Shown here piece after piece: positions 22,782 to 30,913 of a stretch of 64,000 nucleotides of DNA. A program made the position numbers and the translations under genes. The DNA comes from an uncultured Planctomycetia bacterium (GTDB taxonomy: Bacteria; Planctomycetota; Phycisphaerae; FEN-1346; JAACEH01), in assembly GCA_903929765.1 (NCBI GenBank), contig CAIYVX010000097.1, positions 1-64,000 on the forward strand, in the 5' to 3' direction. The first letter of the stretch is position 1; the number at the start of each line of letters is the position of its first letter. Below the pieces are notes generated by a model. It was not told the DNA's origin. It ran no database searches and saw only the letters and a program-made list of their open reading frames with translations.

Positions 22782-24026
22782 TTACGACTTCACCGATTTA
22801 ATCAGTTCCACCAGCGGCAGGAACAACGCCACCACGATTCCGCCCACGATCACGCCCAGCGTCACCACCATGATCGGCTCCAGCGCTGCCACCAGACCGC
22901 CCACCAGCACATCCACTTCCTCATCATAATTATCGGCGACCTTCGTCAGCATCTTGTCCAGATCGCCCGTCTCCTCGCCCACGTCGATCATATTCACCAC
23001 GATCGCGTCGACCACCCCGCTCTGCTTCAGCGGCGCCGCAATGCTCTCGCCCTCGCGGATGCTGTCGTGCACCTTCGTCAAGGCCCGCGAAATCACCTCG
23101 TTGCCCACCGTGTCGCGGGTGATCTTCAACGCCTCCAGAATCGGCACGCCGGAGGCCACCAACGTCCCCAGCGTCCGCGTGAACCGCGAAACCGCGCTGC
23201 GGTTGACGATCCCGCTCACCAGCGGCAGGTGCAGCCAGAGCCAGTCCATCATGTACCGCCCGCCCTCCGTCGCCTTCACCAGTCGCATCGCCAGGTACAC
23301 CACAATCGGTATGCTCACAAACACGTACCAATACAGCAACGCAAAGTGGCTGATGTTGATCAGCATCCGCGTCGGCGCCGGCAACGTCGTATGGAAATCC
23401 TTGAAAATTTTCTCGAATTTCGGAATGATGAAGACCATGATCAGCGACACGATGCCCACCGCCACGCCGATCACCATCACCGGGTACACGAGCGCCCCCA
23501 CCACGCGCCGCTTCAGGGCCAGCGACTTCTCCTTGAACTCCGCCAGACGCACCAGAATCTTGTCCAGCACGCCGCCCGCCTCGCCCGCCCGCACGATGTT
23601 CACATACAGCCGGTCGAACACTTTCCCGTGCTTCGCCATCGCCTCCGACAGCGTCGAGCCGGCCTCCACGTCCTCGATAATGTCCGACAGGGCGTTCTTC
23701 AGCACCCCGGGCTTCTGCTGTCCGTGCAGAATCCGCAGGCTCCGCAAAATCGGCAACCCGGCGTCCTGCAGCGTGGAGAGTTGTCGCGTGAACAGCGTCA
23801 GGTTTTTCCCCGACACGCCGCCGAAGGCAATCGTCTTGCCCTTCTTCGGCGACTGGCCGGGCGACCGGCCTTTGCGCTGCTTCGTCGCCCCCTTTTCCCG
23901 GATGTCCGTCGGGAAAAAGTTCTTGGCCCGGATCTTCGCCACCGCCTCTTCCTGGCTCGCGGCCTCGATCTCCTCGCGAACTTCCTGGCCCTGTGCGTTC
24001 ATCGCCTCATACTGGTACCGTGGCAT
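22782..24026 (-). CDS. pilC: Inner-membrane platform protein PilC/GspF
   Basis: Polytopic scaffold of type IV pilus and type II secretion machines, coupling the ATPases to (pseudo)pilin assembly. 414 residues: N-terminal MPRYQYEAMNAQGQEVREEI segment, two GspF domains (about 75-195 with FTRQLSTLQDAGLPILRSL and 280-400 with FTRTLGTLVASGVPILEAL), and three membrane helices (about 170-195, 220-240 and 385-410). It follows the GspE-type ATPase by three bases, so the two are translationally linked. Confidence 0.94.
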   Translation of the reverse strand: MPRYQYEAMNAQGQEVREEIEAASQEEAVAKIRAKNFFPTDIREKGATKQRKGRSPGQSPKKGKTIAFGGVSGKNLTLFTRQLSTLQDAGLPILRSLRILHGQQKPGVLKNALSDIIEDVEAGSTLSEAMAKHGKVFDRLYVNIVRAGEAGGVLDKILVRLAEFKEKSLALKRRVVGALVYPVMVIGVAVGIVSLIMVFIIPKFEKIFKDFHTTLPAPTRMLINISHFALLYWYVFVSIPIVVYLAMRLVKATEGGRYMMDWLWLHLPLVSGIVNRSAVSRFTRTLGTLVASGVPILEALKITRDTVGNEVISRALTKVHDSIREGESIAAPLKQSGVVDAIVVNMIDVGEETGDLDKMLTKVADNYDEEVDVLVGGLVAALEPIMVVTLGVIVGGIVVALFLPLVELIKSVKS

Positions 24027-24029
24027 CGC

Positions 24030-25769
24030 TTACTCCTCCCAGATCGTTTCTTTCACCACTTCCTCGATCGTCGTCACTCCGTCGTAAATCGACAACAGCC
24101 CGCTCTCACGCAAACTCCGCATCCCCCGCTGCCGCGCCGCCGACCGCAGCACGTTGCTCGAAGCATGATTGCGGATCAGATCGCGCAGTTCATCGTCCAT
24201 CCGCATAATCTCGAAAATCGCCGTCCGGCCCCGATAACCCGTGTTGTTGCAATGTTCGCATCCACGGCCGTAATAGAACGTCCGGTTCTTCACCGTCTCC
24301 GGCGTCAGGTTCAACTCCATCAGCATGTCCTCGGTCGGTTTGAACTCCGACCGGCAATGCAGACAAATCCGCCGCACCAGACGCTGACCCACGATCGCCT
24401 CCACCGTCGAGGTCAGCAGGTACGGCTCCACGCCCATGTCCAGGAGCCGCGTCACCGCCGTCGGGGCGTCGTTGGTGTGCAGCGTCGAAAACACCAAGTG
24501 CCCCGTCAGGCTCGCGTGAATCGCCGTCTCCACCGTCTCGAAGTCGCGCATCTCGCCCACCAGGATGATGTCCGGGTCCTGCCGCAGAATCGACCGCAGG
24601 CACGACGCGAACGTCAACCCGATGTCCTCGTTGATCTGCACCTGGACCAGGCCGTCGATGTCGTACTCCACCGGATCCTCGGTCGTGATCACCTTCACGT
24701 CCACTTTGTTCAACTCTCGCAGCGCCGAGTACAGCGTCGTCGTCTTCCCCGACCCCGTCGGCCCCGTCACCACCACGATCCCGTTCGGCAACTCCAGAAT
24801 GTCCCGGAACTCTTTCAGTTCATCGTCCCTGAGGCCCACCTTCGCCAGGTCCAGCGAGATCTGCGTCCGATCCAGCACGCGCATGACCACGCTCTCCCCG
24901 AACATCGTCGGCAGCACCGACACGCGCAGGTCCACCGAATTACCCCCCACGTTCAACTCGATGCGCCCGTCCTGCGGCAACCGCCGCTCCGCGATGTCCA
25001 GGTTCGACATGACCTTGATGCGGCTCGCCACCGCCAACGCGATGTGCCGAGGCGGGGGAACCATCTCATACAGCACCCCGTCGATCCGGTAGCGCATCTT
25101 GAACTCGTCTTCAAACGGCTCGAAATGAATGTCCGAGGCCTTGTCCCGAATCGCCTGCAAGAGTACCAGGTTCAGCAGCTTCTTCACCGGCTGCGAGTCG
25201 GCCATGGCACTGACGTCCGCCAGGTCCACGCCCTTGCTCCCCGAGGCGTCGTCCTCCGGCGAGAAAAACTGCGCCTGCAGGCTCTCCAGTTCGCCCATCA
25301 CCTCTTCCATCGACGCCGCTTCATCTTTGTAATATTTGTCCAGCGCCCGCTGAATCGCCGCCGGATCCGCCACCGCCCCTTCCAAATCCAAGCCCAGCAG
25401 GAAATGCAGATCGTCCAGCGTCCGAAAGTTCTCCGGATCGCCCATCGCCACCGTCAGCCGCCCGCCGCTCAGCGACACCGGAATGATCCGGTACGACCGC
25501 GCCGTCATCGGATCCACCTTCTCCAGCAGCTCCGGCGGAATCTCCAACTCGTCCAGATTAATCTGCTGCATCCCCGACTGCACCGCCAGCGCCAGCGAGA
25601 TGTCGCGCTCCGTGCAATAACCCAACTCCACCAGCACCGCGCCCGTCGCCCCGCCTTTGCGATGCTTGATATCCAGCGCCTCGCGGACCTGCGCTTCCGT
25701 CACCGACCCCAACTCGACCAGGATCTGGCCGATCAGTTTCCGCGTCGCTTTATTCCCTGCTGTCACCAT
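24030..25769 (-). CDS. GspE/PilB-family assembly ATPase, copy A
   Basis: Cytoplasmic hexameric ATPase that drives pilus or pseudopilus extension. 579 residues: N-terminal MshEN-like domain (about 8-150), then the catalytic core with Walker A GPTGSGKTT, an Asp box, Walker B DPDIILVGEMRD, and a zinc site CLHC...CEHCNNTGYRGR. Its MshEN repeat lacks the usual Gln after the second helix (REALDIKHRKGG), so nucleotide-messenger binding is doubtful. The frame begins at 25808, but the ATG at 25769 follows GGGAGA; the extra N-terminus (KKQRQQQHG) is read from a GTTGTTG linker. Confidence 0.93.
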   Translation of the reverse strand: MVTAGNKATRKLIGQILVELGSVTEAQVREALDIKHRKGGATGAVLVELGYCTERDISLALAVQSGMQQINLDELEIPPELLEKVDPMTARSYRIIPVSLSGGRLTVAMGDPENFRTLDDLHFLLGLDLEGAVADPAAIQRALDKYYKDEAASMEEVMGELESLQAQFFSPEDDASGSKGVDLADVSAMADSQPVKKLLNLVLLQAIRDKASDIHFEPFEDEFKMRYRIDGVLYEMVPPPRHIALAVASRIKVMSNLDIAERRLPQDGRIELNVGGNSVDLRVSVLPTMFGESVVMRVLDRTQISLDLAKVGLRDDELKEFRDILELPNGIVVVTGPTGSGKTTTLYSALRELNKVDVKVITTEDPVEYDIDGLVQVQINEDIGLTFASCLRSILRQDPDIILVGEMRDFETVETAIHASLTGHLVFSTLHTNDAPTAVTRLLDMGVEPYLLTSTVEAIVGQRLVRRICLHCRSEFKPTEDMLMELNLTPETVKNRTFYYGRGCEHCNNTGYRGRTAIFEIMRMDDELRDLIRNHASSNVLRSAARQRGMRSLRESGLLSIYDGVTTIEEVVKETIWEE

Positions 25770-25800
25770 ACGGCTTCTCCCGTGCTGTTGTTGCCGTTGC

Positions 25801-25840
25801 TTCTTCAATTTTTAATTTTACATTTTTAATTTTTAATTCG
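25801..25840. repeat. AT-rich intergenic repeat, family F
   Basis: CAATTTTTAATTTTACATTT and TTTAATTTTTAATTC units placed directly after the pilT stop, preceded by a GTTGTTGCCGTTGC linker. Confidence 0.65.
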
Positions 25841-25843
25841 CCG

Positions 25844-26965
25844 TTACTCGTCCGCGTCCGTCAACGTCCCCTTCTCCTTCAGCTTCTTCACCTCGTCCGC
25901 GTCCAGTTTCTCTTCCAATTCGTTCGGCCGGTTCGCCTTCTCCATCATCGTCTCCACGTCGATGATGCCACGGTGATACAGACCCAGCAGCGACTCGTCC
26001 AGCAACTGCATCCCCCACTTCCGCCCGGTCTGAATGATCGACTCGATCCGGAATGTCTCGTTCTTGCGGATCAGGTTCGCCGTCGCCGGCGTGCAATACA
26101 AAAATTCAAACGCCGCTACCCGCCCCGGCATGTCGCACCGCGGGCAGAGTTGCTGGCTCAGTACCGCCATCAATGTCGAAGCCAACTGCACCCGCACCAT
26201 CTCCTGCTGGTCCGTCGGAAAACTATCCACCAACCGGCTGATCGTCCCCAGGGCGCTGGTCGTGTGCAGCGTCCCGAACACAAAGTGCCCCGTCTCCGCC
26301 GCCCGGATCGCCGCCTGCATCGTCTCCAGGTCGCGCAGTTCACCGACCATGATCACATCCGGGTCCGCACGCAGCACGCGCCGCAAGGCCTCCCCGAAGC
26401 TCGGCACGTCCACGCCCACCTCGCGCTGGTTCACCATCGACTTCTTGTGCGGGTGGTAATATTCGATCGGATCTTCCACCGTCACGATGTGCCGGTCCAG
26501 CGTCTCGTTCACCTCGTTCACCATCGTCGCCAGCGTCGTCGTCTTTCCCGACCCCGTCGGACCCGTCACCAGGAAGATCCCGCGCGGCCGGTTCAGCAGC
26601 GTCCGCACGATCGGCGGCAGACCCAACTCCTCGAAACTCATCAGCTTCGACGGGATCAGACGCAGCGTAATGCTCACGTTCCCGCGCTGCTTGAACACCG
26701 CCACGCGAAACCGTGCCTTGTCACCGTACCCGAACCCGAAGTCCGCCGACCCCTCCTCTTCCACTTCCTGGACGAACCGTTCCGGCGCGATGCTCTTCAT
26801 CAGCGCAACCGTGTCCGCCGGCTCCAGCACCTTCGTATCCAGCGACCGCAGCCGCCCATGAAGCCGCAACGTCGGCGGCCGCCCCACGTGCAAATGCAAG
26901 TCCGAGGCGTTGTTTGTGATCACCGCCTGAAGCAGCTTGTCAATCTGTATCGCGCCCGTGGCCAT
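25844..26965 (-). CDS. pilT: Twitching-motility retraction ATPase PilT
   Basis: Hexameric ATPase that depolymerises type IV pili. 373 residues: ASDLHLHVGRPP N-terminal strand, Walker A GPTGSGKT (135-142), DRHIVTVEDPIEYYH, Walker B PDVIMVGELRDLETM, and GTLHTTSA with the His box. Presence of PilT points to a retractable type IV pilus rather than a pure type II secretion system. The acidic tail after about residue 350 (KLDADEVKKLKEKG) is not part of the core. The ATG at 26965 is preferred over 26998 because GGAGC lies seven bases upstream. Confidence 0.94.
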   Translation of the reverse strand: MATGAIQIDKLLQAVITNNASDLHLHVGRPPTLRLHGRLRSLDTKVLEPADTVALMKSIAPERFVQEVEEEGSADFGFGYGDKARFRVAVFKQRGNVSITLRLIPSKLMSFEELGLPPIVRTLLNRPRGIFLVTGPTGSGKTTTLATMVNEVNETLDRHIVTVEDPIEYYHPHKKSMVNQREVGVDVPSFGEALRRVLRADPDVIMVGELRDLETMQAAIRAAETGHFVFGTLHTTSALGTISRLVDSFPTDQQEMVRVQLASTLMAVLSQQLCPRCDMPGRVAAFEFLYCTPATANLIRKNETFRIESIIQTGRKWGMQLLDESLLGLYHRGIIDVETMMEKANRPNELEEKLDADEVKKLKEKGTLTDADE

Positions 26966-26995
26966 AACCCTTGCTCCCAATGCCGTTGTCATTAT

Positions 26996-27045
26996 CACCT
27001 CTCCCCGGGAGAGGACGGCCCCTTTGGGCCGGTGAGTGGTTTTGG
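26996..27045. repeat. Palindromic repeat, family A
   Basis: CCTCTCC-CC-GGGAGAGG followed by GGCCC-CTTT-GGGCC and GGTGAGTGGTTTTGG, in the 260-base gap between the second ATPase gene and pilT. Confidence 0.8.
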
Positions 27046-27227
27046 CTAGCCCTCACGCAACGGTGAAATCTTCCTCTTCCACCGTCATTCTAGTATTTTC
27101 GCCTCGAATTCGTCAAATTTCACCTTCGCCTTGCCGCACGGTAAGACATGGTGCCATGACCGGTTGTGGCACGGCGAGAAGGCGAACCATCTGGCAAAAC
27201 AAACGTAACGTCTTTATTGTAAGGCAC

Positions 27228-28961
27228 TTACGAACTCGATGGCAAGGCCATCGCCACTTCACGCGCCGCCTGCGCCAGGACCGCCGACAGCGGAGTTATC
27301 CCCGCCATCGCCTTCGCCAGGCCGTCGTCCAGGAGCGTGTGCATCCCGAATCCTATCGCCGCCTTACGCAATTCCTGCAACGGTCGCCTCTGGAACGCCA
27401 TCTCCCGCAAATCGTTGTTCATCGCCATGATCTCGAAAATCCCCAGCCGACCGTAATAACCCGTCCGCAGGCACTTGTCGCAACCCACCGGTTTCATGAA
27501 ATTTGCCTTGGATATCTGATCTTCCGTCAGTCCCAGGCTTCTCAGAAGGTTCAAATCGATGTCGTTGTCGGGCACTTTGCATTCGTTGCACAACACGCTC
27601 ACCAGCCGCTGCGCCATCACCGCCTGAACCGACGATGAAACCAGGAACGGCTTCACCCCCATGTCGATCAATCGCGTCAACGCCGACGGCGCATCGTTAG
27701 TGTGAAGCGTACTGAATACCAAGTGTCCCGTCAAAGCAGCCTGAATTGCAATCTCCGCCGTCTCCAAATCTCGTATTTCCCCGACCAGAATAATATTCGG
27801 CGCCTGACGCAACATCGCCCTCAAAATCGCCGCAAAGGTCAGCCCGATGCTTTCATGAACCTGGCACTGGTTGATCCCCGACAGGTTGTACTCCACCGGG
27901 TTCTCCGCCGTGATGATCTTCTTGTCCGGTCGGTTCAGCTCATTAAGCGCCGAATACAGCGTCGTCGTCTTACCTGACCCCGTCGGGCCGGTCACCAGGA
28001 ATATCCCGTTCGGCCGCTTGATTATCTTCTGGAAAATCTCAAAATCCGCCGTCGAGAACCCCAACGCCCCCAAACCTACCTTCACCGACTCCTTACGCAG
28101 AATACGCATCACCATGCTCTCGCCGTGGTACGCCGGCAGAGAACTCACCCGAAAATCCAGATCCTTCCCCTCCAGTTTCATCCGGATCCGTCCGTCCTGC
28201 GGAATCCGTTTTTCTTCGATCGCCATGCCCGACATGATCTTGATGCGGCTGATGATCGAGTTCTGCAACCGTTTCGGCGGCGAGTCGCGCTCGATGCAGT
28301 TCCCGTCCACACGGAACCGGATCCGAAGCGTGTCCGCCATCGGCTCCACATGAATGTCGCTCGCCCGCATCTTCACCGCATCGTGAATCATCATCGTCAC
28401 CAGGCGAATGATCGGAGCGTCGTCGCCGGAATCATCACGCGCCGCCGCTTCCTCGCCTGCCGCATCCTCGTACCCCTCCTTGAACTGGTTCATCATGCTG
28501 TCCATCTCGCTCTCGCTGACCGCCTCCACCTCGCCGGTGTAGCTCTTGATCACCGCCAGGACTTTCTCCCGCGGCGCCAACGCCGTCTCGATCTCCATGT
28601 TCAGCCGGAACCGCAACGCGTCAATCGTGTCCAAGGCCATCGGATCCGTTATCGCCACCTTCAGCTTGTTCTTCTCTTTCCCCAGCGGCAGAACCGTATA
28701 TTCCCGAATGATGTTCTCGGGTATCAACTCGAACGTGTCATGGCCGATGCTCACCAGGTCCAGGTCCACATACTCCATGTTGAACTGCAGCGCCAGGGCC
28801 TTGACCACGTCCTCGCTCTTGCAGTACTTCATCTCCACCAGGCATTCGCCGATCTTATGGTTTGATTCCTGTTGCGACAAGAGCGCCGCCTCAATCTGCT
28901 CGTCCGTCACCAGACCCCATTCCTTCAGGATCTCGCCCAATCGTTTACGGCTTTTTGCCAT
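27228..28961 (-). CDS. pilB: GspE/PilB-family assembly ATPase, copy B, with MshEN domain
   Basis: 577 residues. The N-terminal MshEN domain (about 1-160) has RLGEILKEWGLVTDEQIEAA followed by LLSQQ and GECLVEM, close to the pattern that binds cyclic di-GMP in this family. The ATPase core has Walker A GPTGSGKTT and NIILVGEIRDLET, and a four-cysteine zinc site CNEC...CDKC. It is the first gene of the cluster. Having two extension ATPases besides PilT suggests two modes of assembly, or a shared pilus and secretion machine. Outer-membrane secretin, alignment proteins and prepilin peptidase are not in the window. Confidence 0.93.
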   Translation of the reverse strand: MAKSRKRLGEILKEWGLVTDEQIEAALLSQQESNHKIGECLVEMKYCKSEDVVKALALQFNMEYVDLDLVSIGHDTFELIPENIIREYTVLPLGKEKNKLKVAITDPMALDTIDALRFRLNMEIETALAPREKVLAVIKSYTGEVEAVSESEMDSMMNQFKEGYEDAAGEEAAARDDSGDDAPIIRLVTMMIHDAVKMRASDIHVEPMADTLRIRFRVDGNCIERDSPPKRLQNSIISRIKIMSGMAIEEKRIPQDGRIRMKLEGKDLDFRVSSLPAYHGESMVMRILRKESVKVGLGALGFSTADFEIFQKIIKRPNGIFLVTGPTGSGKTTTLYSALNELNRPDKKIITAENPVEYNLSGINQCQVHESIGLTFAAILRAMLRQAPNIILVGEIRDLETAEIAIQAALTGHLVFSTLHTNDAPSALTRLIDMGVKPFLVSSSVQAVMAQRLVSVLCNECKVPDNDIDLNLLRSLGLTEDQISKANFMKPVGCDKCLRTGYYGRLGIFEIMAMNNDLREMAFQRRPLQELRKAAIGFGMHTLLDDGLAKAMAGITPLSAVLAQAAREVAMALPSSS

Positions 28962-29577
28962 TTTCTTAATCCCCTGCCTAATGCCGCCCCGTCAAAAACG
29001 CCGGACGCACCCCTTCACAGGATGCCCCGGCTTGTCTCACACCTCATCTTCGCCTCACGCGCCGCTCCAGGACCATTTACACTCTTCCCGAAGTCCTTAA
29101 ACCAATGCGCCGCCGACAAAGCATCTTATCCCCCGCCCCGGTCCTTCGTCAAGGACAATAACTCCTTCCCAAATTTTCCTTCCTGTTTTCACTATATCCT
29201 TGACAATGCCTGATGAAGTTGGGGGAGCATTGCTCCGCGTACGGCTTTTCAGGTTGTTGTTTTTGGGTGGCGCGGTTCAAGTTACGTGACACGCTGGTGG
29301 TGTTGATGGTCGTGTAGGCGTTGGGATTCACGGGGAAGGTCAGCCAGGCAGCGCCGCCGACTTTTGGTCAGTTCACACACCGGTCTAGCGAACCTTACTG
29401 GTCCAGCAAGATCAGCAATACGACATCGTTGTCTTGACCAGGGCGATCTTCCGGTGCGAACCAGAACCAAAGGGTTCCCATGACACAATCTCACTAGTGG
29501 GGTCGATTTTTTATTGTAGCCCAACCCGTTGTGCCACATGCGGTTACGTCGCGGCGGCCGATTTTCTGACGGAATTA
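28962..29577. other. Gene-free stretch upstream of the pilus cluster
   Basis: No convincing gene on either strand. It contains a candidate minus-strand promoter (29123-29152) and a GGAGCATTGCTCC palindrome near 29224. A short minus-strand stretch reading VGGAAWLTFPVNPNAYTTIN (about 29300-29360) could be a worn gene fragment. Base composition is lower in GC than the flanking genes. Confidence 0.4.
29123..29152 (-). promoter_or_regulatory. Candidate promoter of the pilus cluster
   Basis: TTGACG (29152-29147) and TAAGAT (29128-29123) on the minus strand, 18 bases apart, about 165 bases before the first ATPase start. The -10 matches only four of six consensus positions. Confidence 0.4.
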
Positions 29578-29742
29578 TTTGCTTTCCTGTTTTTTTTGTG
29601 TCATAATGCCTTCGAGTGAGAGTATGCTTCAACGCCGGAGGGCGTCGGGCGAATTTTATTAGCGGTTTGCGGGGATTGCGGCTTGGCACACGCCACAGGT
29701 TGGCGGGTGTCAAGACTGCAGTCCCCGTTTTTTTTTGTCGTT
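29578..29742 (+). ncRNA. Candidate small RNA or attenuated leader with its own promoter and terminator
   Basis: Promoter TTGCTT (29579-29584), 17 bases, CATAAT (29602-29607). About 60 bases into the transcript begins a long hairpin: CGGGGATTGCGG pairs with CTGCAGTCCCCG (12 bp with two G-U pairs) and encloses a second stem (TGGCAC/GTGTCA and CGCC/GGCG). A run of ten T follows at once. The predicted product is about 130 nt without an open frame of note. It could be a free small RNA or the attenuated leader of the PEP-CTERM gene 320 bases further on. I do not recognise a known RNA class. Confidence 0.5.
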
Positions 29743-29850
29743 GGCTCACTTTGTTCTGGGAGTCCGGAGACGTACATTTTAGCGGTCGCTCGATCCGTAT
29801 TGCGGTGACTTCAGGGGTGAAGTTGCCGCAGGCAGACTGAAGAGACTTCC

Positions 29851-29890
29851 GGGGGACGAATCTCGACTTGGTCGAGAAACGTCCCCTTTT
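29851..29890 (+). terminator. Second terminator-like hairpin upstream of the PEP-CTERM gene
   Basis: GGGGACG-AA-TCTCGAC-TTG-GTCGAGA-AA-CGTCCCC followed by TTTTGCTT: two 7-bp stems stacked with a symmetric A/A internal loop. Oriented for plus-strand transcription and 170 bases before the PEP-CTERM start. Two terminators in a row upstream of a secreted-protein gene suggest conditional read-through or insulation. Confidence 0.55.
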
Positions 29891-29974
29891 GCTTGACGGT
29901 TCGGCGGATGCTGGCCTGCGCGACTTGGTCGCCGGGTGGCCTCGCCGGACCGTGTTGCCGTAAAAGTACAGGCG

Positions 29975-30035
29975 GTGCCGTGGAGTACCGCCTGAGACGG
30001 CCTTGGGGTCGGCCCCCTGAGGTATTTGCCGGAAG
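29975..30035 (+). other. GC-rich hairpin-forming leader of the PEP-CTERM gene
   Basis: GGCGGT-GCCGTGGAGT-ACCGCC forms a 6-bp stem, followed by GGGG-TCGG-CCCC. The region precedes the ribosome-binding site by some 20 bases. It does not match the cyclic di-GMP riboswitch consensus. Confidence 0.35.
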
Positions 30036-30060
30036 CGTACCCAGCAGAAGGAGAAGTGAC

Positions 30061-30750
30061 ATGATGAAGTTCTTGGCGGTACTGGTGGTGTTGGCTGTGG
30101 TTTCGCCGGCCCTGGCTGACTATGTTCAGATGCAGATTGACCCGACGACCGTGACCTGGAACGACGCGACTGGGGTCATGACGGTCGGTCTGACCTTCGT
30201 GAGCGCAAACGGCCGCACCGATGCGGTGACCGCCTTCGGCTCGGAGATGTACCTGACCGGCGGTGGGGCCGCCTTCACGCCCCTCACGAGCTTGTATGGC
30301 ACTTCGACCGCGACCATGGTCAACGATACGTACGCGAACGGCTATGCCTGGTCGTCTTTTGACCAGGCCGTGATCAGTGGAATAGACGCCCGTGCCCCTG
30401 GTAGCGGCGGGGCCATCTTCGACCAGAACGCCTCGCGGGCGCCAGGCACCGCCGTGGCCATCAACAGCGTGGCCGCCGGGACGGTGACGGCCTTGTATGA
30501 GTTCCATTACACGGGAAACGCCAGCAGCTTCGCCCCGATTTATGCCTGGGTGGTGAGCGACGACCAGGCTTCTGCTTATGATTCCAACAATCCGACTTCC
30601 TGGGCCTACATTAACACCAACACTGACGCGGGCGCCGTCCAGGTCATCGGTGAGGGCAACCAGATTTTTGTTCCGGAGCCGGCGAGCTTGGGCTTGCTGG
30701 CCCTGGGGCTGTCGGGACTCCTGCTGCGTCGGTTCAGGCGGGCGCACTAA
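30061..30750 (+). CDS. Secreted PEP-CTERM sorting domain protein
   Basis: 229 residues: signal peptide (MMKFLAVLVVLAVVSPALA), a beta-rich extracellular domain with little family resemblance, and a C-terminal sorting signal made of VPEPAS (about 205-210), a hydrophobic helix LGLLALGLSGLLL and a basic end RRFRRAH. Such proteins are cut by an exosortase and anchored or released at the cell surface, often with exopolysaccharide. No exosortase is in the window. The ATG at 30061 has AAGGAG eight bases upstream; the frame is open earlier but includes leader hairpins. The giant surface protein follows 163 bases later. Confidence 0.87.
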   Translation: MMKFLAVLVVLAVVSPALADYVQMQIDPTTVTWNDATGVMTVGLTFVSANGRTDAVTAFGSEMYLTGGGAAFTPLTSLYGTSTATMVNDTYANGYAWSSFDQAVISGIDARAPGSGGAIFDQNASRAPGTAVAINSVAAGTVTALYEFHYTGNASSFAPIYAWVVSDDQASAYDSNNPTSWAYINTNTDAGAVQVIGEGNQIFVPEPASLGLLALGLSGLLLRRFRRAH

Positions 30751-30822
30751 TAAGTTGCGCCAACGGCGGGCGGGGCGGCCTGGGGCCGCGTGTTGCCGTC
30801 CGATCGGTTTTGTGGTCTTGTC

Positions 30823-30844
30823 TGTAACACAGTGTCGTGTTACA
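30823..30844. promoter_or_regulatory. 22-bp operator-like inverted repeat before the giant gene
   Basis: TGTAACAC-AGTGTC-GTGTTACA, perfect 8-base arms, 69 bases before the start of the giant surface protein. Symmetry and spacing suit a dimeric repressor; no matching regulator is identified. Confidence 0.5.
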
Positions 30845-30913
30845 TTTTGCGGGATTGAAGTCAAAATTGGTGCCCGGCTTGAGGCCTGTCATCTTTTCTA
30901 AGGAGCGCTGGTC

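Noticed and set aside
23067..25829. 920-codon open frame opposite pilC and the GspE-type gene
   Set aside because: Covers two certain genes in antisense and is extremely rich in Arg, His and Gln; a shadow.
29300..29360. Minus-strand stretch reading GGAAWLTFPVNPNAYTTIN as a possible gene remnant
   Set aside because: Protein-like but too short, with a stop just upstream; kept only as a remark under the gene-free stretch.
29282..29749. 155-codon minus-strand frame upstream of the PEP-CTERM gene
   Set aside because: Overlaps the promoter, hairpin and T-run, lacks a ribosome-binding site and has a random-looking composition.
29975..30035. Possible cyclic di-GMP riboswitch before the PEP-CTERM gene
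   Set aside because: Hairpins are present, but the conserved GCAAA and tetraloop features of that class are missing.
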